Source: Allium sativum (lineage: Eukaryota > Streptophyta > Magnoliopsida > Asparagales > Amaryllidaceae). From it: a stretch of 64,000 nt of DNA. The notes under the pieces are model-generated. The model saw only the letters and a list, made by a program, of their open reading frames with translations. It had not been told where the DNA came from and searched no databases. Positions within the stretch are counted from its first letter, which is position 1, and every line of letters starts with the position of its first letter. A program made the position numbers and the translations under genes. Shown here piece by piece: positions 11,443 to 23,939 of this stretch. Where the stretch lies: NCBI GenBank assembly GCA_030737875.1, contig CM060912.1, positions 461,284,310-461,348,309 on the forward strand. The letters are read 5' to 3'.

Positions 11443-12599
11443 AAAACTTTTCGTCCCCGAAAAGGAACGAGGTAGGAAAATAGTAATTAAATTACTAAAT
11501 ATATTTAAACCAATGGTTCATATCTATAATCATAGTATATATAATTTTATATATATCTATACACAAATCAAAAGTTAAAATATTTCAAACATATTTCAAA
11601 ATAATTTCAAGTATTCACTCGACGTCTCGATTGGCTATATATATCTATCCCACTTTCAAAACCCGAAAGTAGATATCGATGATGCTGCAGTCATCACCAA
11701 AATCATTTTCAAGCGACTATAGTGTGACTCTATATCTATCTAATACATGTAGGATTTGACAAATACGTTGATCAAACGTATACGCCAAATCACTAATTAT
11801 TCGATAGGCCAATTTAACGTCAAATAAATACTCAAAACATATTTCTATGTTTAAACATAAAATATACCAAAATTTTCAAATCATATATTATAATTAATAT
11901 ATTTCAAATCATAAAAAATTTAAGTAGGGAAAATTTGTCTCTCTTCCCCACTCATTTATTTATTAAAAATTCAACCACAATCAATAATAAATAACTATCA
12001 ATATATATAATAATATTATTCTATATTATATCAAAATATTTCAAAACCAAGTTATTGATATTTAAACTTGTAAAACTTAATTAATTCTATAAATTTAACA
12101 TATAAATACATTACAACTATAATGTTTACAAAATATTGGTATTACCAAAACATAGGGTTATTTATAAATATCAAAATTCAATATTGCATTAAGAATATCT
12201 TATATAGTAAATATCTTTCAAAATATACATTTCAAACAAATATTTAATCCGAATGAACCCATTAGAAGACCAATACTCTCCTTCTACATCCTAACTTGTT
12301 ATGGACAAAGATAAGTTGTAGAATTCGAGTAAAGCTGAAGGAACGAAAGAATCAAATAAAAGAGGATTTACTAAGGAAGATGGAATCGAGTGGAAAGGAA
12401 ATTTCAGAAAATATTTAAATATTAAACATAATTTTATATACGAAAATTCTTGTTTTGAAAACATTTTAAAACCATTTATACTTTATAAATACGCTCTCTC
12501 TCAAGAATGATTCTGCAACCAATTCCACTCATTCTAGGGTATCACTACCCTATCTCTAATGAGCTTTTACCCCATAAGCTAAAGCTTTGATAAACCAAA

Positions 12600-12611
12600 G
12601 CTCTGATACCA
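12600..12611 (-). other. Primer-binding site of element N
   Basis: GCTCTGATACCA reads TGGTATCAGAGC on the minus strand, matching the initiator-Met tRNA 3' end, three bases from the LTR edge at 12615. This fixes the orientation of N. Confidence 0.88.
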
Positions 12612-12614
12612 CAC

Positions 12615-15600
12615 TGTAATGACCCGCCATTTTGACCGTGCCGAATCGACAAAACATGTTAATTCAGAACATCCAAAACAACAGATTGTTATTAGCTTAT
12701 GAGGTAAATAGAATAAATCACAAAATCACAGATCTCAGACACAGATACAGAGCAGTATAATAACTCACAGAGGAAAATAAATACAAATACAATAGTAGTT
12801 CATGAAGCTACTAAATAAATGTTACATTAGAGTTTACATAAATAATACATCGGAAGTCTAATACAATAAATAAATGATAACAGTTTGGAACAGAAACAAC
12901 AGAAATAGTTGGATGACTGGAACAACTGATCAACAGGTAGATATAGATGAGGCAAAATCCAATATAAGCTCCAGACTCCAAAGTAAATCTCGAAACTGTG
13001 ATAATCGATCTGACCCGAGCAATAATGCAAAACAAAACAACTCGGATCAGGACTAACATTCTCATAGAAGTAAATCAATTCAAATGAAATGTTCGATGAA
13101 ATGCAATCAGTAACTTAAAGGATGTTTGGGATCACCATCCTCTAAGGATCCGTCAAACTAATACTATAAAGTATAATACGCTATATACAATAGTGTCTAT
13201 CAGTAAAGTAAAAATATCAAAATAGCGTAAGCGGGATTACCATGATTACCCTTACACCGTTTATATATTCCCATAGTATATACAGTACCGTAATTCCTCC
13301 GTAAACTGGAGGTTGATCAGAGGACACTCCATATAAAATAGTACAAAACAAAGTCGTAGTGGGCTCGTATAAGGCATGTGACAAGGCACGCAAGGAATGC
13401 CAGGGTGGATTCACCGTTTGCAGAGCCAGACTGGTGGTAACGCATAGTAGCTACTACCGCCCACCTCGATACACACTCCCATAATCAAAAGGGACCAAAT
13501 CGAATCTCAACAGTAATAGAATAATATCGAAGAAGTGTGCTCGATAAGAGGTATGACCTCACTTGGTCCGTGCATAGCTTCTGTTTTAGCGACATCAAGC
13601 TGACTCAAGGTAGTCAGGGTCTCGTAATTAATATGAAATAAAAAAATGGAGTCGTTCGCCAAATCATCCCCTTCATTCTGGAACTCCACCGCGTACACAG
13701 TTGTTAAAGTGGGTTTCGGTATTGGCAGAGAGTATGACAATAGCTGATCCCGGTATCTTTAACAACCAAACGTTTACATTTTTCACCCCGTGGTCATTAT
13801 TTTATAAATCACTTTATAAAATAGTTTATACGAAATCTCAACTTCACATTTTGAATTCAAAATTTAATATCTAACTTCGATTATATTAAAATTTTGGAAA
13901 AAAAAACTCAAATCGTTTAAATCAAATCGGTTAGAACCATATCGTAAAGATTTCGAATATAGTATAAACTAATACTACAACATTTTACTTCGATAAAATT
14001 TCTGAAAGTATTCGCATATTAAATCTCAAATCCAAAATCGACTTATATTTAAGTTATACCTTAAATTCCTCAATTTCCATTTAAATGTTCGAATTGAAAA
14101 TGTACAATTCAAATCAAAAGCTTACATTCTAAAATTTACCAAATCGTATCGTGTATTATAATTCAAGTCATATAAATCAAAATCGTTGCTTCTACACTTT
14201 GAATCAAAATCTTATATTTTCATTCAAACAAATTATGATTTAAAACCATTCTTATGCGTCAATTAAAAAAATCTTAATTCAAACCAAATAATATAAAATC
14301 AATTCTGCATATAACATCTATATACATATATATTCCAATTCATGTTTAATCAATTAAAATTTGAATTCAATTCATATCGATTATAAATTAAAATAAATAA
14401 ATTTACCTAATTCAAATTCATCTCTACTAAAATTTCGTATCAATTCGAATTCATAACTTAATACGAGTTCATTCGTTATTCAGTTATCATTATAAAAATT
14501 TACATCTTTAAACTTCGAAAATTGCGAAATATACTTATCCATCTTGAGTTTATTATTAAAGTTTTAAAATATATATAAGAAAATTAATTTTGAAAATAGA
14601 TATTTATATATATAAGTTTATAAAATTCTAAAATTAATTAGAAATATATTATAAACATATATAAGTTTAAAATAATATAAAAATAGTTTTAAAGAAATAC
14701 TTATTATAATAAAACAAAATTAAAATACTTATATGAATAAATTATATGGTTTAAAACAGATAAAATTATAAGTAAAATCTTAAACAAACATTTAAATCTA
14801 TATTTACTCATAAAATCATTTTAAACATATAATTTAAAATCTACAAAATTTAAGTTTAAAAATCTTTAAAATATAAAAACATAAAATCTTAAATTAATAT
14901 GAAATTAAAATTATCAAATCAGTTAACTTCGAAAACATGACCAACAGTGTCCATATATAGTTTTCAACCCTATGGTCAAGTGATACAGATATTTATCATT
15001 TCAACCCACAATTTATAAAATTTCTACAGGTCTATCATTTCAACCCGCAATCCCAAATTCAGTAAAAATCGTTCAGGTCTATAATTTCAACCCATAACGA
15101 TTTTTCCTATTCTACTGTCCATTCGGGTATGTATCATTTCAACCCTTAGTGATTTTTCCTAAACTAGGGGTATCAACAATCACAAACAACAATCATATAG
15201 CAACAAATCACAACATATATATCATCAGTGCAACTACGTGTCATATGAAATGTGCATATATATCAAATCAAACAATTTCTATCAGTAATCCTATACATTT
15301 CATATAACAGTTCATTATTGATCTAACATCCATGAAAAGTGTAAGTCAGGTGTGAGATAAACTCACCATTCGTGGCATAGAACGAAGACAGCAACAGATG
15401 GACAATGAAATACAATGACGACATCTAAACATGGTTCAAGATTGATCTAACACGACAACAACCCAACAAATCAGCGAAAGCTCTCCAAAATCCATCACGA
15501 AACGACGAAGCAAACATGATCACGACATGGAATGCACAACAACCCAAGATCAAAGCAACAAAGGAACGACATAAATTTATTTTTATTTATTGTAGGTAGG

Positions 15601-17218
15601 AAGCAAATAAACAGCAAAACAAGTTCCTCACGTTGCCTCAGCAATAAGATAACAACAAACATGGCTTGGAATCAACACAGTAGCAATCTAAAGGAACTTT
15701 TTTTTTGAAGCGGAGGAGGAGCAGGTGGACGCGGGGTATGTGGAGGGACAATAGGCTCGCGGTGGGTTTTAAATGTGGTGGCATTCGGTTTCAGGGGAAC
15801 GGCGACGCAAGTTGAGTGGCTATGGCGGTAGTCGAGGGCTCTACCGTTGACGGGAGGGAGGAGCACAACAGTTAACGTGGAGATGCAAGGCCGGGCTGTT
15901 CTGAAGGAGCAGGCAAGGCAGTAGGGTTCTCGGACATGGACTGATGGGGAGAGAAGAGAACAGTGGTGGGTATGAAGGTCGGTTTGTGGGCAAGAAAGGG
16001 AGATGGTCGGCTTAGGCGGTGAGCGGATACAGCATAGGAAAAAGTGAGGTGGTATGGACAGATGCTTTTCAAGATGGAAAAAAAAATGTTGGAGCTGTGT
16101 ATTATTTTCTTAAGCTCATGGTATGATGGAATATACGAGGAAGCATACAGAAGAGTAGAAACATTTATTTTGTGATGGGAAGAAACCAAACTGCTGTCCA
16201 TTCTATTTATTTATGTTTCATGCGGAAAGCTTGTTGGCCGAATCAAAGAACGAACGCCTCTTAGGGAAAAATGAATGGATTTTCTTTTTTTCTTTTTTTT
16301 CTTTTTTTTCTTGTATTGTATTGAAAAGTAGCGTCAAGTTTTACAAAGCAACGAGTGGCTTTTGAACGTTACATGACTTTTGAACACGTATTGTTTTGTT
16401 TCCTTCAGGTTAGTTTATCATTTTGTGAATGAAACAACGTTTGGGAAAATGGGGACAAAAGTTTGGAAAAGGAAAAGTTAGGCAACGTTTGGAAATATAA
16501 TGAAGAAGAGCACGCATGGGAAGGATGGAACAAAACAAAGCATGCATGCATTTGTCCACTTACCAAGCTTTAGAAATAAACAAAAAAAAATGGATGGCTT
16601 AGAAAAAATAAAAGAACTGATTTTGCAGACCCAAAATATCTAGAAAAACATGTAGGATCTGGATAGGGACAAGTCGAACTCAAATGGTTCCGTTTTAAAA
16701 ATGATCTGTGCAAGCATTTCTGCAGTTTCAGCGCGTACCGGGCACCGAAACTGACAAATGAATATATTGAAGAAATCAGCGCGACGAGACAGACACAACG
16801 GTATAAAATTTGCAGTGCCAAGATGCTCCGTTCAAAAAGCCGTTACGGACCCCTTTAAATGAAAAATTCGAATAGGAAAACAATCAAATGGAGGTTAAAA
16901 CGTCTGATTTTCACGAAACGGATTTCGCCGTCGGATTCGTGACAACGAATAGAATATTTTTCATGTTTGTCCGAACTGCTTTCGGAGAGATTTTAAAATT
17001 GTTAAAAATTGGACAGATATGCGCAGCTTTGCTCTGAAAAATGCGCGATCGACAAACATTCAAATTTTCCGACGAAATTTTCACTACGGCTATATCTCAC
17101 TGTACGTATTTCAAATTACAAATTCTCGTTATGGAAAACGATAAAATATTTTCAAAATAAAAGATTGATTTAAATCAGAATTTAAATCGAAAAAATAAAT
17201 AAATATCGGGTTGTTACA
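12615..17218 (-). repeat. LTR of element N (5' LTR on the minus strand)
   Basis: It is a near copy of 6835-11423. Visible differences include an expanded T/C-rich tract at 16279-16312 (shorter at 10510-10520 in the other LTR) and a deletion of about 22 bp near 15247 relative to the other copy at about 9455. Confidence 0.9.
14993..15163. repeat. TATCATTTCAACCC repeats in element N LTR (right copy)
   Basis: This is the counterpart of the array at 9203-9372, with the same spacing and a few base changes. Confidence 0.7.
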
Positions 17219-17223
17219 TAATC

Positions 17224-18967
17224 TCTTAGGAGAAAGATTCAAGTTGATATCGATCACAAGTCATTGAAGTACCTTTTCTCCCAAAGGATTTAAATCTTCG
17301 TCAGCAGAGATGGTTAGAGTTCTTGGCTTCGTCTGATTTCAATATCGTATACACACCTGAGAAAGGTAATGCAGTAGCTGATGCCTTGAGTAGGAGACAT
17401 GCCAGTTTAGGGGCTATGTTTCTGGAATGGAAGCAAATGGAATATATCGCGGGATATGATTTCAGCCCTAAGTGTGAATTGGATCCAGAAATGTTAGCAA
17501 GTTTGACAATCAGAACGACTTTTATTGAGCAGATCGGTTCCAGTCAAAGGACGATCCTAATCTATTAGAAATCATCTCCAAGATAGAGATGGGTATCGAT
17601 GGTGAGGCAACAAACAAGTATGGACTTGATCGAGAAGGATGGCTTCGAAAGAATGAGAGGCTGGTTGTACCCAACGTGAATGGATTGAGAGATGAAGTGC
17701 TTAGAGAGTGCCATCACTCGAAACTGACTATACATCCCGGTGGTAACAAAATGTATCGAGATATGAAGCAGACCTAATAATGGGAAGGGATGAAGAGAGA
17801 CGTTGGAAAGTTTATATTCAAGTGCATGAACTGCCAGTTAGTTAAAGCCGAGCAAAAGAAGCCTGGTTGTTTGTTACAACCATTGGAAATTCCCGAATGG
17901 AAATGGGAACAAGTCTCGATGGATTTCATCGATGGTTTACCAAGGACTAGACCAGGCCATGACTGTATTTGGGTGATTGTGGATCAATTGACCAAAAGTG
18001 CAAGGTTTATACCGGTTAAGTCAAATAGAATGGCGGCTAAGTTAGCGGAACTTTATATGAAGTGGGTAATGAGATTTTATGGAGTACCTAAAGGTATTGT
18101 GAGTGACCGAGATCCATTATTTACTAGTGGGTTTTGGAAAAGCTTACAAGAGGCTTTAGGGTCAGAATTACATCTCAGTACCGCATACCATCCTCAAACC
18201 GATGGTCAAACAGAGAGGGTGAATTGTGTATTAGAGGATCTCTTGAGGGCTTGTATATTGGAATTTGGAGGATCATGGGATGACCATTTGCATTTGGTTG
18301 AGTTCGCATATAATAATATTTATTAGTCCAGTATTGGTATGGCTCCATTTGAAGCTTTGTACGGAAGACCGTGCAACTCACCATCATGTTGGTTAGAAAC
18401 TGGTGAGAAGTTTGTGCTTGGGCTAGATGTTATAAGAGAAACTTCAGATAAGATCAAGGTTATTCAACAACGAATGAAGGCTGCCCAAGATAGGAAAAAG
18501 AGTTATGCTAATAAAAGATGAAGAGATTTGAAATTCTCCATTGGCGACTTAGTATTCATCAAGATCTCTCTGCTAAAGAATGTGATTCAATTTGGGAGGA
18601 GAGGCAAGTTGGCACCAAAGTTTGTTGGTCCATTTCCAGTTCTCGAGCAAGTTGGGAATTCAGCATATAAAGTAGAGTTACTGAACAACATGGCGGGAGT
18701 TCACATCATATTCCATGTTTCCCAGTTATGGAAGTTCGTGCATGACCCCGATATGACTATTTCACCGGATCAGTTGGATGACATCGAAGTAGAACCCGAG
18801 GCAGTTGGGAACCGCAGGCCGATCCGTATTGTCGAGTACGATACGAAGCAACTTCGAAGGAAGACGGTGCAACTGGTCAAGGTCCAGTGGGGTGATAACG
18901 AGAATGACTGTACTTGGGAAACGAGGAGAGTATAAGGGAGTCGTATCCAGAACTCTTTGCCCGGTAA
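17224..18967 (+). pseudogene. Element D end of RNase H, integrase and chromodomain-like tail (broken)
   Basis: This is the continuation of D pol after element N. It opens with LGERF and the SLKYLFSQ block of RNase H, then a linker ending VADALSRR. Integrase follows: an HHCC zinc finger (HHSKLTIHPGG … CMNCQ), then the catalytic core with D in [11 protein letters not shown] in VSDRDPLF and E in QTERVN, all kept. The C-terminal part has the GPF block and ends in a chromodomain-like segment (VKVQWGD…TWE…YPELFAR). Stops occur at 17566-17568, 17775-17780, 18324-18326 and 18519-18521. A 1-bp change near 18930 puts the original tail out of frame; its old stop is 18965-18967. Integrase would insert the DNA copy, and the tail would guide it to marked chromatin in chromoviruses. 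Confidence 0.88.
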
Positions 18968-19107
18968 GATTTTAACTGCAATTTAGCTATTCTGCATGCT
19001 AGGATAGACTTGTGTTATTATGTGTGTTTGATTGTTTGTAAATGGATGATAGGCATGCGGGATCCTTTGTATGTTTTGGTTAAGGATTTTCGGGAACGAA
19101 ATTTCTT

Positions 19108-19120
19108 AAGGGGGGAAGAA
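19108..19120 (+). other. Polypurine tract of element D
   Basis: AAGGGGGGAAGAA directly precedes the 3' LTR start TGTAACGACCCGC. The upstream TTTTCGGGAACGAAATTTCTT is the signature also seen before the 3' LTRs of E and B. Confidence 0.88.
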
Positions 19121-20156
19121 TGTAACGACCCGCATTCTATGCATCGGAGGATCGTAGAATATGTATTTCTTTTTCATATGAATTCGTATGGTTGTGTGAC
19201 CTTGTGAAACGACTATTGGGGTCATTTCCCATGTTCACGATTATTGCCTGTTTTTAAATGACCTTTTTCCCCTAGCGAATATTGTTTTGCCTTTAACTTT
19301 TGATTGGTAAGGAGTTTTGACCTGAAATCACTTTGATTGGATTCAAATGATGGTTTACCTTTCCGTAGAGTGGTCACGTTAATCAAACGGACTTACCGTT
19401 TGGGAGATATGGCTGAAATAAGATTTGGAAGGTGAAAAACAGCTTAATCGGGCTTAATAGGGTAATTAACATCTAGGCCTATTAGGTATTTCGGGATTAG
19501 GGTTATGTAAGGGCTGGAAAGGGGTTTGAGAAACCCTTCTTTGTCAGTTTTACAGCCGCCACTTACACTTCTTCAACCCTAGCAATGGCCTCCACCTTCT
19601 AAATTCATCCTTAATCACTTTTTAATCACATATTAGCCTAATCAACATCAAATTAAAGCGGATTAGCATAGAGAACGAGGTAGAGCTGCTGAAACACATA
19701 GGGATTATACCCATATCAGTTAGAGTTTCAGATCTGAGATTTAATTGTGGCTAAGGTGAGTGATTTGAATTGTTATTCACTAATTACGGCTAATTGGGGG
19801 TGATTAGTGATAATTAACAAAATTATGCATTATAAAAATCTAGAAAAATATGTAGAAATTCTTAAATATTATTTTATGCCTCTGTTCGAAATTTGGGTCA
19901 ATTTGGACATGTTTTGCTAATCATATGGTTAAATCATGATTAAGGTGATTAAGGGGAAAACATGGGTTTTGGTTATGTTTGATCCATATTATCATGTCAA
20001 GTTGTTGTTTTGGTGTTTATGGTTGATTATACATGTTGCTATAATTGTTTGGAATGTTTTGTGGTTAATTAGGAAAGTTAGAATGGTCGAAAACGCCGTC
20101 GAGAAATGAAAATTGGTTGCTAGAAAGTGGTGCAGGTTTTGGGTCACACGGAGTGG

Positions 20157-20497
20157 TTCCTCGGAGTGCGACTGTGGGGAATCAAGTGATTCCTCGAAGA
20201 GCAACCGTAGGGAAGCGAGCAATTCCTCGGAGATCGACCGTGGGGAAGCGAGCGATTCCTAGGAGAGAGACCGTGGGGAAGCGAGCGATTCCTCGGAGAG
20301 TGACTGTGGGGAGCGAGTGGTTCCTCGGAGTGCGACTATGAGTAAGCGAGCGATTCCTAGGAGAGCGACTGTGGGGAGCGAGCGGTTCCTCTAGTGCGAA
20401 TGTGAGGAAGTGAGCGATTCTTAGGAGAGTGACTGTGGGGAGTGAGCGGTTCCTCGGAGTGCGAATGTGAGGAAGCGAGAGATTCCTAGGGAAGCGA
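20157..20497 (+). repeat. 33-bp minisatellite in element D LTR
   Basis: Ten units of 32-33 bp plus a partial one run head to tail, each built as TTCCTCGGAGAGCGACCGTG then GGGAAGCGAGCGA with substitutions. The first five or so units are 33 bp or nearly so and stay open in one frame, which would spell an 11-residue repeat IPRRxTVGKRA. Later 32-bp units break that frame. Confidence 0.85.
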
Positions 20498-20838
20498 CAA
20501 TAATGAGATCTGATCCATGTGATTGCAAGCGAAAACGTGGAAGAAGGAGCGAGCGACCGAGCTAGAGAAGGAAGAATGAGAGACCGAGCTAGGGAAGGAA
20601 GAATGAGTGGTCTCTATGGAGTATGAACAAGCAGTGACGACCATGGGTTCTTCTGAAGATCGATTCCAATTTGACCAAAACCCAAGATGCAAAGGAAGTC
20701 CAGATGAGAAGTTAGGACTCATGATCCAGATGGGAACCAACGAGTTAACTTCATAATCGGACTTTGCTGCGGGACATGTGCAAAGGGGATTATCGATGTC
20801 TATAGTTTTGGTTCACCACAAAGAGACGGATTAGCGGC

Positions 20839-21030
20839 TATGGATCAGCGCAATGTGATCATTATGACTTCCAAGGGAAAGTGATCGTAGCATGTCTATG
20901 AGCCAGCGCAGTGGAGTCTTCATGACTCCAAAGGGCAAAGTGGACATAACAAAGGATTGGTGGATGTGGATCAGTGCAATGGGGTCACTGTGACGCCCAA
21001 GGGAAAAGTGATCGCAGCAAAGGATTGGGT
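20839..21030 (+). repeat. Three 58-70-bp repeats in element D LTR
   Basis: Three units share the order GGATCAGYGCAATG, then TGACTCCCAAGGGAAAGTGA, then GCAAAGGATTGG, with substitutions and small indels. Confidence 0.7.
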
Positions 21031-21777
21031 GACCAAAGTGGTGGATATCGTATGGTTTACGCACTGAGCGAGAGGTGTGAGGATGATTGTTGTGTTTGAT
21101 GTTTGCTATTACTATGTCATGCACACTCCCATATTACCTTTACACTTTATGATAGTGTCACCTTAGAGTACTATACATCTTGTTGTGCTAACTATTTGGT
21201 TGCAGGTTCAGGTATGATTTATTTATATCTGTTGTTGTTCTGTTTTGCTGCTTATCGCTCATACCAGACTTTTATCTGACCTAGAGTTCTACGTCTCTTC
21301 TTATTACTCTGGGTGCTCTTAAACGGGCAGACTAGAGACAGGTTAGGTGGTATGCACGAGTAGTTGTACCGGAGACAAGTAGGAGGCTTCCATGTATGAT
21401 ATATATACACATATATACACCTCTATATTCTCTCCCTGTGTTGTTGATGGTCACTGCTTTGGGCATTAGTAGTGCACCTTTTCTATTTTTCTTTAGAGAC
21501 AGTATTTTAAAATTGTAATAATGATGGTTATGGATCATAAGCTGTATTTTTGATTCCACTGCTATGATGGTTTAGTTTTCATCTTATGCACTGTCTCGCC
21601 TGTTTTATTTCAAAGTTATGTTATTATATTTTATACCATGCGCTGTGAGATATGCTACAGGTTCTTTGATGATTAATAGTTTCAAATCCTTTTCTTTTGA
21701 TAACCGTCCCATGCTAGTCGAACATTAGAACATCGCATTTCGGAGAAATGTCGGCTGCCCCGGGGCGGGCCTTCACA

Positions 21778-22122
21778 TACTCCATTTTCTCTTCCAATTT
21801 GATTACACAAGAGAGGGTAGAGCGTTGAAATGAACCTCAGATGGTCCTACAGACGATTCGGGGTTAATTTGGTTATTATAATTAGTGGAGGCCATGATTT
21901 ATTTTGGTTTTGAGTTTTTACAGTAGCGAAATAAGAGTATCCAGAAGAAAATTTGAAGTGAAGAGTTTAAATAGTTATTGTAACTTACTTTTTGTGGGAA
22001 TTAATTTTTGAAATCTGGCAGTTATATGTCGACATAGGCACATATGCATGTTGACATACATGTATTTTTCATTATATTTTTCTAATTTTTCTTATTATTC
22101 TTATAGATATTAGTATATTTAA
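21778..22122. other. Non-coding flank between elements D and F
   Basis: No gene is visible. It begins with the presumed right TSD of D (TACTC) and should hold the 3' non-coding part or 3' LTR of the minus-strand copia element F, but I could not match it to F's 5' LTR at 35006. It contains TATGTCGACATA (22027-22038), part of a block that recurs near 63051. Confidence 0.5.
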
Positions 22123-22904
22123 TTATTCTAATTCACTTAATGAACAAATACCTAATTCTCTTCTAAATTTAGTGAGCGTTGCTTTGTTTATTGGTTTCTT
22201 TAATATATCTGCTATTTGTTTATCTGTTTCTATAAATTCGAGTGAAATTTTCTCTTTACATACATTATCTCTTAGAAAATGATGTCGTATATCAATATGT
22301 TTAGTTCTTGAGTGATGGTTGAAATTTAAGATATATTTATAGCACTCGTATTATCACCGTATATCGGTGATTTATTTATTTTTAACCCAAAATAACTTAG
22401 AGTTTGTTGCATATATATTACTTGTGAACAACCCAAAGCAGCAGAGATATATTCTGCTTCAGTTGTTGACAAAGATACTGTTTTTTATATTTACTAAACC
22501 ATGTGACTAGTGAATGTCCTAAGAAATGGCTTGTTCCACTAGTGCTTTTACGATCAAATTTACATCCCGCATAATTAGTGCCACAATAGGAAATTAAATC
22601 AAATTAATCATCCTTAGGATAAAATTATCCAAAGTCTAATGTATGTTTTACATATCTTAGAGTATATTTTATAGCTTTTAAATATGTTTCCTTAGGTTGC
22701 GATTGATATCTTGCATAGAGACATACACGATGCATTATATTTGGTCTACTAGATATATAATAACAATCCTATCATACCTCTACATAATTTTTGATCAACG
22801 TCTTTTGATGTATCATCTTTACTTAAGGCTATATTAGTTTCCATTGGTGTTGGTCTCCCATTTGTTGTAGTTAAATTATATTTATTAATTAAATCTCTTG
22901 TACA
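22123..22904 (-). pseudogene. Ty1/copia element F: RT tail and RNase H (minus strand)
   Basis: The minus-strand reading gives the copia RNase H hallmark SLSTTEAEYISAALG, then GDNTSAI, HIDIRHHFLRD, then DIL and LTKFRRELGI, ending at a stop at 22123-22125. Upstream in the gene (to 22904) is the RT C-terminus with the YNLTTTNGRPTPM linker. Several stops and frameshifts interrupt it. The reading joins exactly to the piece at 32533 when element E and one TSD copy are removed (NGIFINQEK, then CTRDLINKYN). RNase H would degrade the RNA strand during reverse transcription. Confidence 0.88.
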
Positions 22905-23291
22905 TTTTTTGTAACAGCCCACATTTTACGTATCAGAAGATTGTAAAATATTTTTATTTTATTCCCTGAGGGTTGGATCATTCTCATCTTTTAATATGTT
23001 ACCTATGGGGATGTGAGACATGTCCATAATTTTTACCAATTTTTGTTTGTGAATATTTTACCCCTGTCAGTCTTGTACAGGGCATAACTTTTGACTCAGG
23101 TTGAATCAGGCGGTGAAACCTGTGTCATTGGAAAGGAATTGAAGATTGCCTTTCTGTAGAGTGGTTGCATTAAAGATTTGGCTTAGCGGTTTGGGAGAAA
23201 TCGCTGTTTTAAGGTTTTTCAGTTGGTTGTTCAGGTTTGGAGAGCCTAATGGGCTGAAATGGGGAGGCCCATTACTGGGCTGATGGAATCC

Positions 23292-23300
23292 TATAAATAG
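23292..23300 (+). promoter_or_regulatory. Putative TATA box of element E 5' LTR
   Basis: TATAAATAG is followed by GGGGTGAGAG and a leader-like stretch. The same site is kept in the 3' LTR at 30143-30151. Confidence 0.55.
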
Positions 23301-23939
23301 GGGGTGAGAGTAGAGGGAAAAGGTTTAGTTTCCCATTCTCTCATTTGGAGGCATTGATCTCCTTCCTCCTCTAACACCTTTCCACCATTAAAAATCCAAA
23401 TCTAAGGTGGGAAATCATATATCTACACCATTGAAATCTAGCTCTATGACAATTGGAGCAAGGATTCATAAGATCAAGGTGTTTGGTGTGAGGTGCTTGC
23501 AGTCCGGATTCCTTTTTCATTTATTTTAGATTGTTTCGGCAAATCGGTGAGTGATTTATATCTCTCACATGAATGAATGAAGTATATGAGTGTTTATGCA
23601 TGTTTCTCATCACATTGGAATGTTTTACCATAGGTTTACACCATTATAAATCTATTTTCATATGAATCATCCTACGATCTAATTTAGCAAGTTTTACTCA
23701 TTAATTTCATGCCATTTCATATGTTTATGTTAGTTAGACCTCTCATTTCGATCATATGTTCATTTTAATGGTTTTTAGTGAGATTTACATTGTTTTAATG
23801 GTAATCCTCATTTTCATGTTGTTAGCAACGTTATGCCATGTTTATGATTGTGCTTGATGATTTTGATTGGGTTGGTTTCGTCAGATTCGTCGTTTAATGA
23901 AGATTTGGTCGAAATCGAAGTAGAATTGGAGATGTGCAG

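Larger units (their letters stand above)
11424..12614 (-). other. Non-coding core of element N
   Basis: This 1.19-kb AT-rich stretch lies between the N LTRs. Read on the minus strand it starts with the PBS and ends with TTTCGGGGACGAAAAGTTTTGAGTGGGG before the PPT, the same pre-LTR signature seen in the gypsy elements D, E and B. It has no open frame of note. The kinship of the 3' end suggests N derives from a chromovirus that lost gag-pol; that is inference. Confidence 0.8.
6835..17218 (-). mobile_element. Non-autonomous long-LTR element N (LARD-like), nested in D
   Basis: Two near-identical direct repeats of 4589 bp (6835-11423) and 4604 bp (12615-17218) flank a 1191-bp core. The core begins with a pyrimidine tract whose complement is a PPT (11431-11442) and ends with GCTCTGATACCA (12600-12611), the complement of an initiator-Met PBS, so the element is on the minus strand. 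TSDs are TTATC (6830-6834) and TAATC (17219-17223), one mismatch. No Gag, RT, RNase H or integrase coding is present on either strand. Long LTRs with a non-coding core fit a LARD (large retrotransposon derivative), which must borrow proteins in trans. By eye the LTRs differ by only a few percent. Confidence 0.9.
1..21777 (+). mobile_element. Ty3/gypsy chromovirus-like element D (old host element, interrupted)
   Basis: Pieces of one element are collinear once two insertions are removed: end of 5' LTR (1-31 and 4032-4040), PBS (4043), gag-pol (4238-6834 and 17224-18967), PPT (19108-19120) and 3' LTR (19121-21777). The domain order Gag, protease, RT, RNase H, integrase, chromodomain-like tail is that of plant chromoviruses, and long LTRs plus two zinc knuckles suggest the Tekay/Del branch; that lineage call is inference. 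The first 31 bases align with 21738-21768 in the 3' LTR with about four mismatches. The 5' LTR is mostly outside the window, so the left TSD cannot be checked; TACTC (21778-21782) would be the right copy. The coding region carries many stops and frameshifts. Confidence 0.85.
19121..21777 (+). repeat. 3' LTR of element D (2657 bp)
   Basis: It begins TGTAACGACCCGC and ends GCGGGCCTTCACA, an imperfect inverted pair. It holds a 33-bp minisatellite (20157-20497) and a second, longer repeat (20839-21030). No clear TATA box was found. A block with AACCCTAGC at 19575-19583 may be in the transcribed leader. Confidence 0.85.

Noticed and set aside
6835..17218. Two 4.6-kb repeats as a segmental tandem duplication
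   Set aside because: PBS, PPT, TG…CA ends and a TSD show that they are LTRs of one element.
20157..20497. CRISPR-like regular repeat array
   Set aside because: Units are contiguous with no unique spacers, lie inside a plant LTR and vary in sequence.
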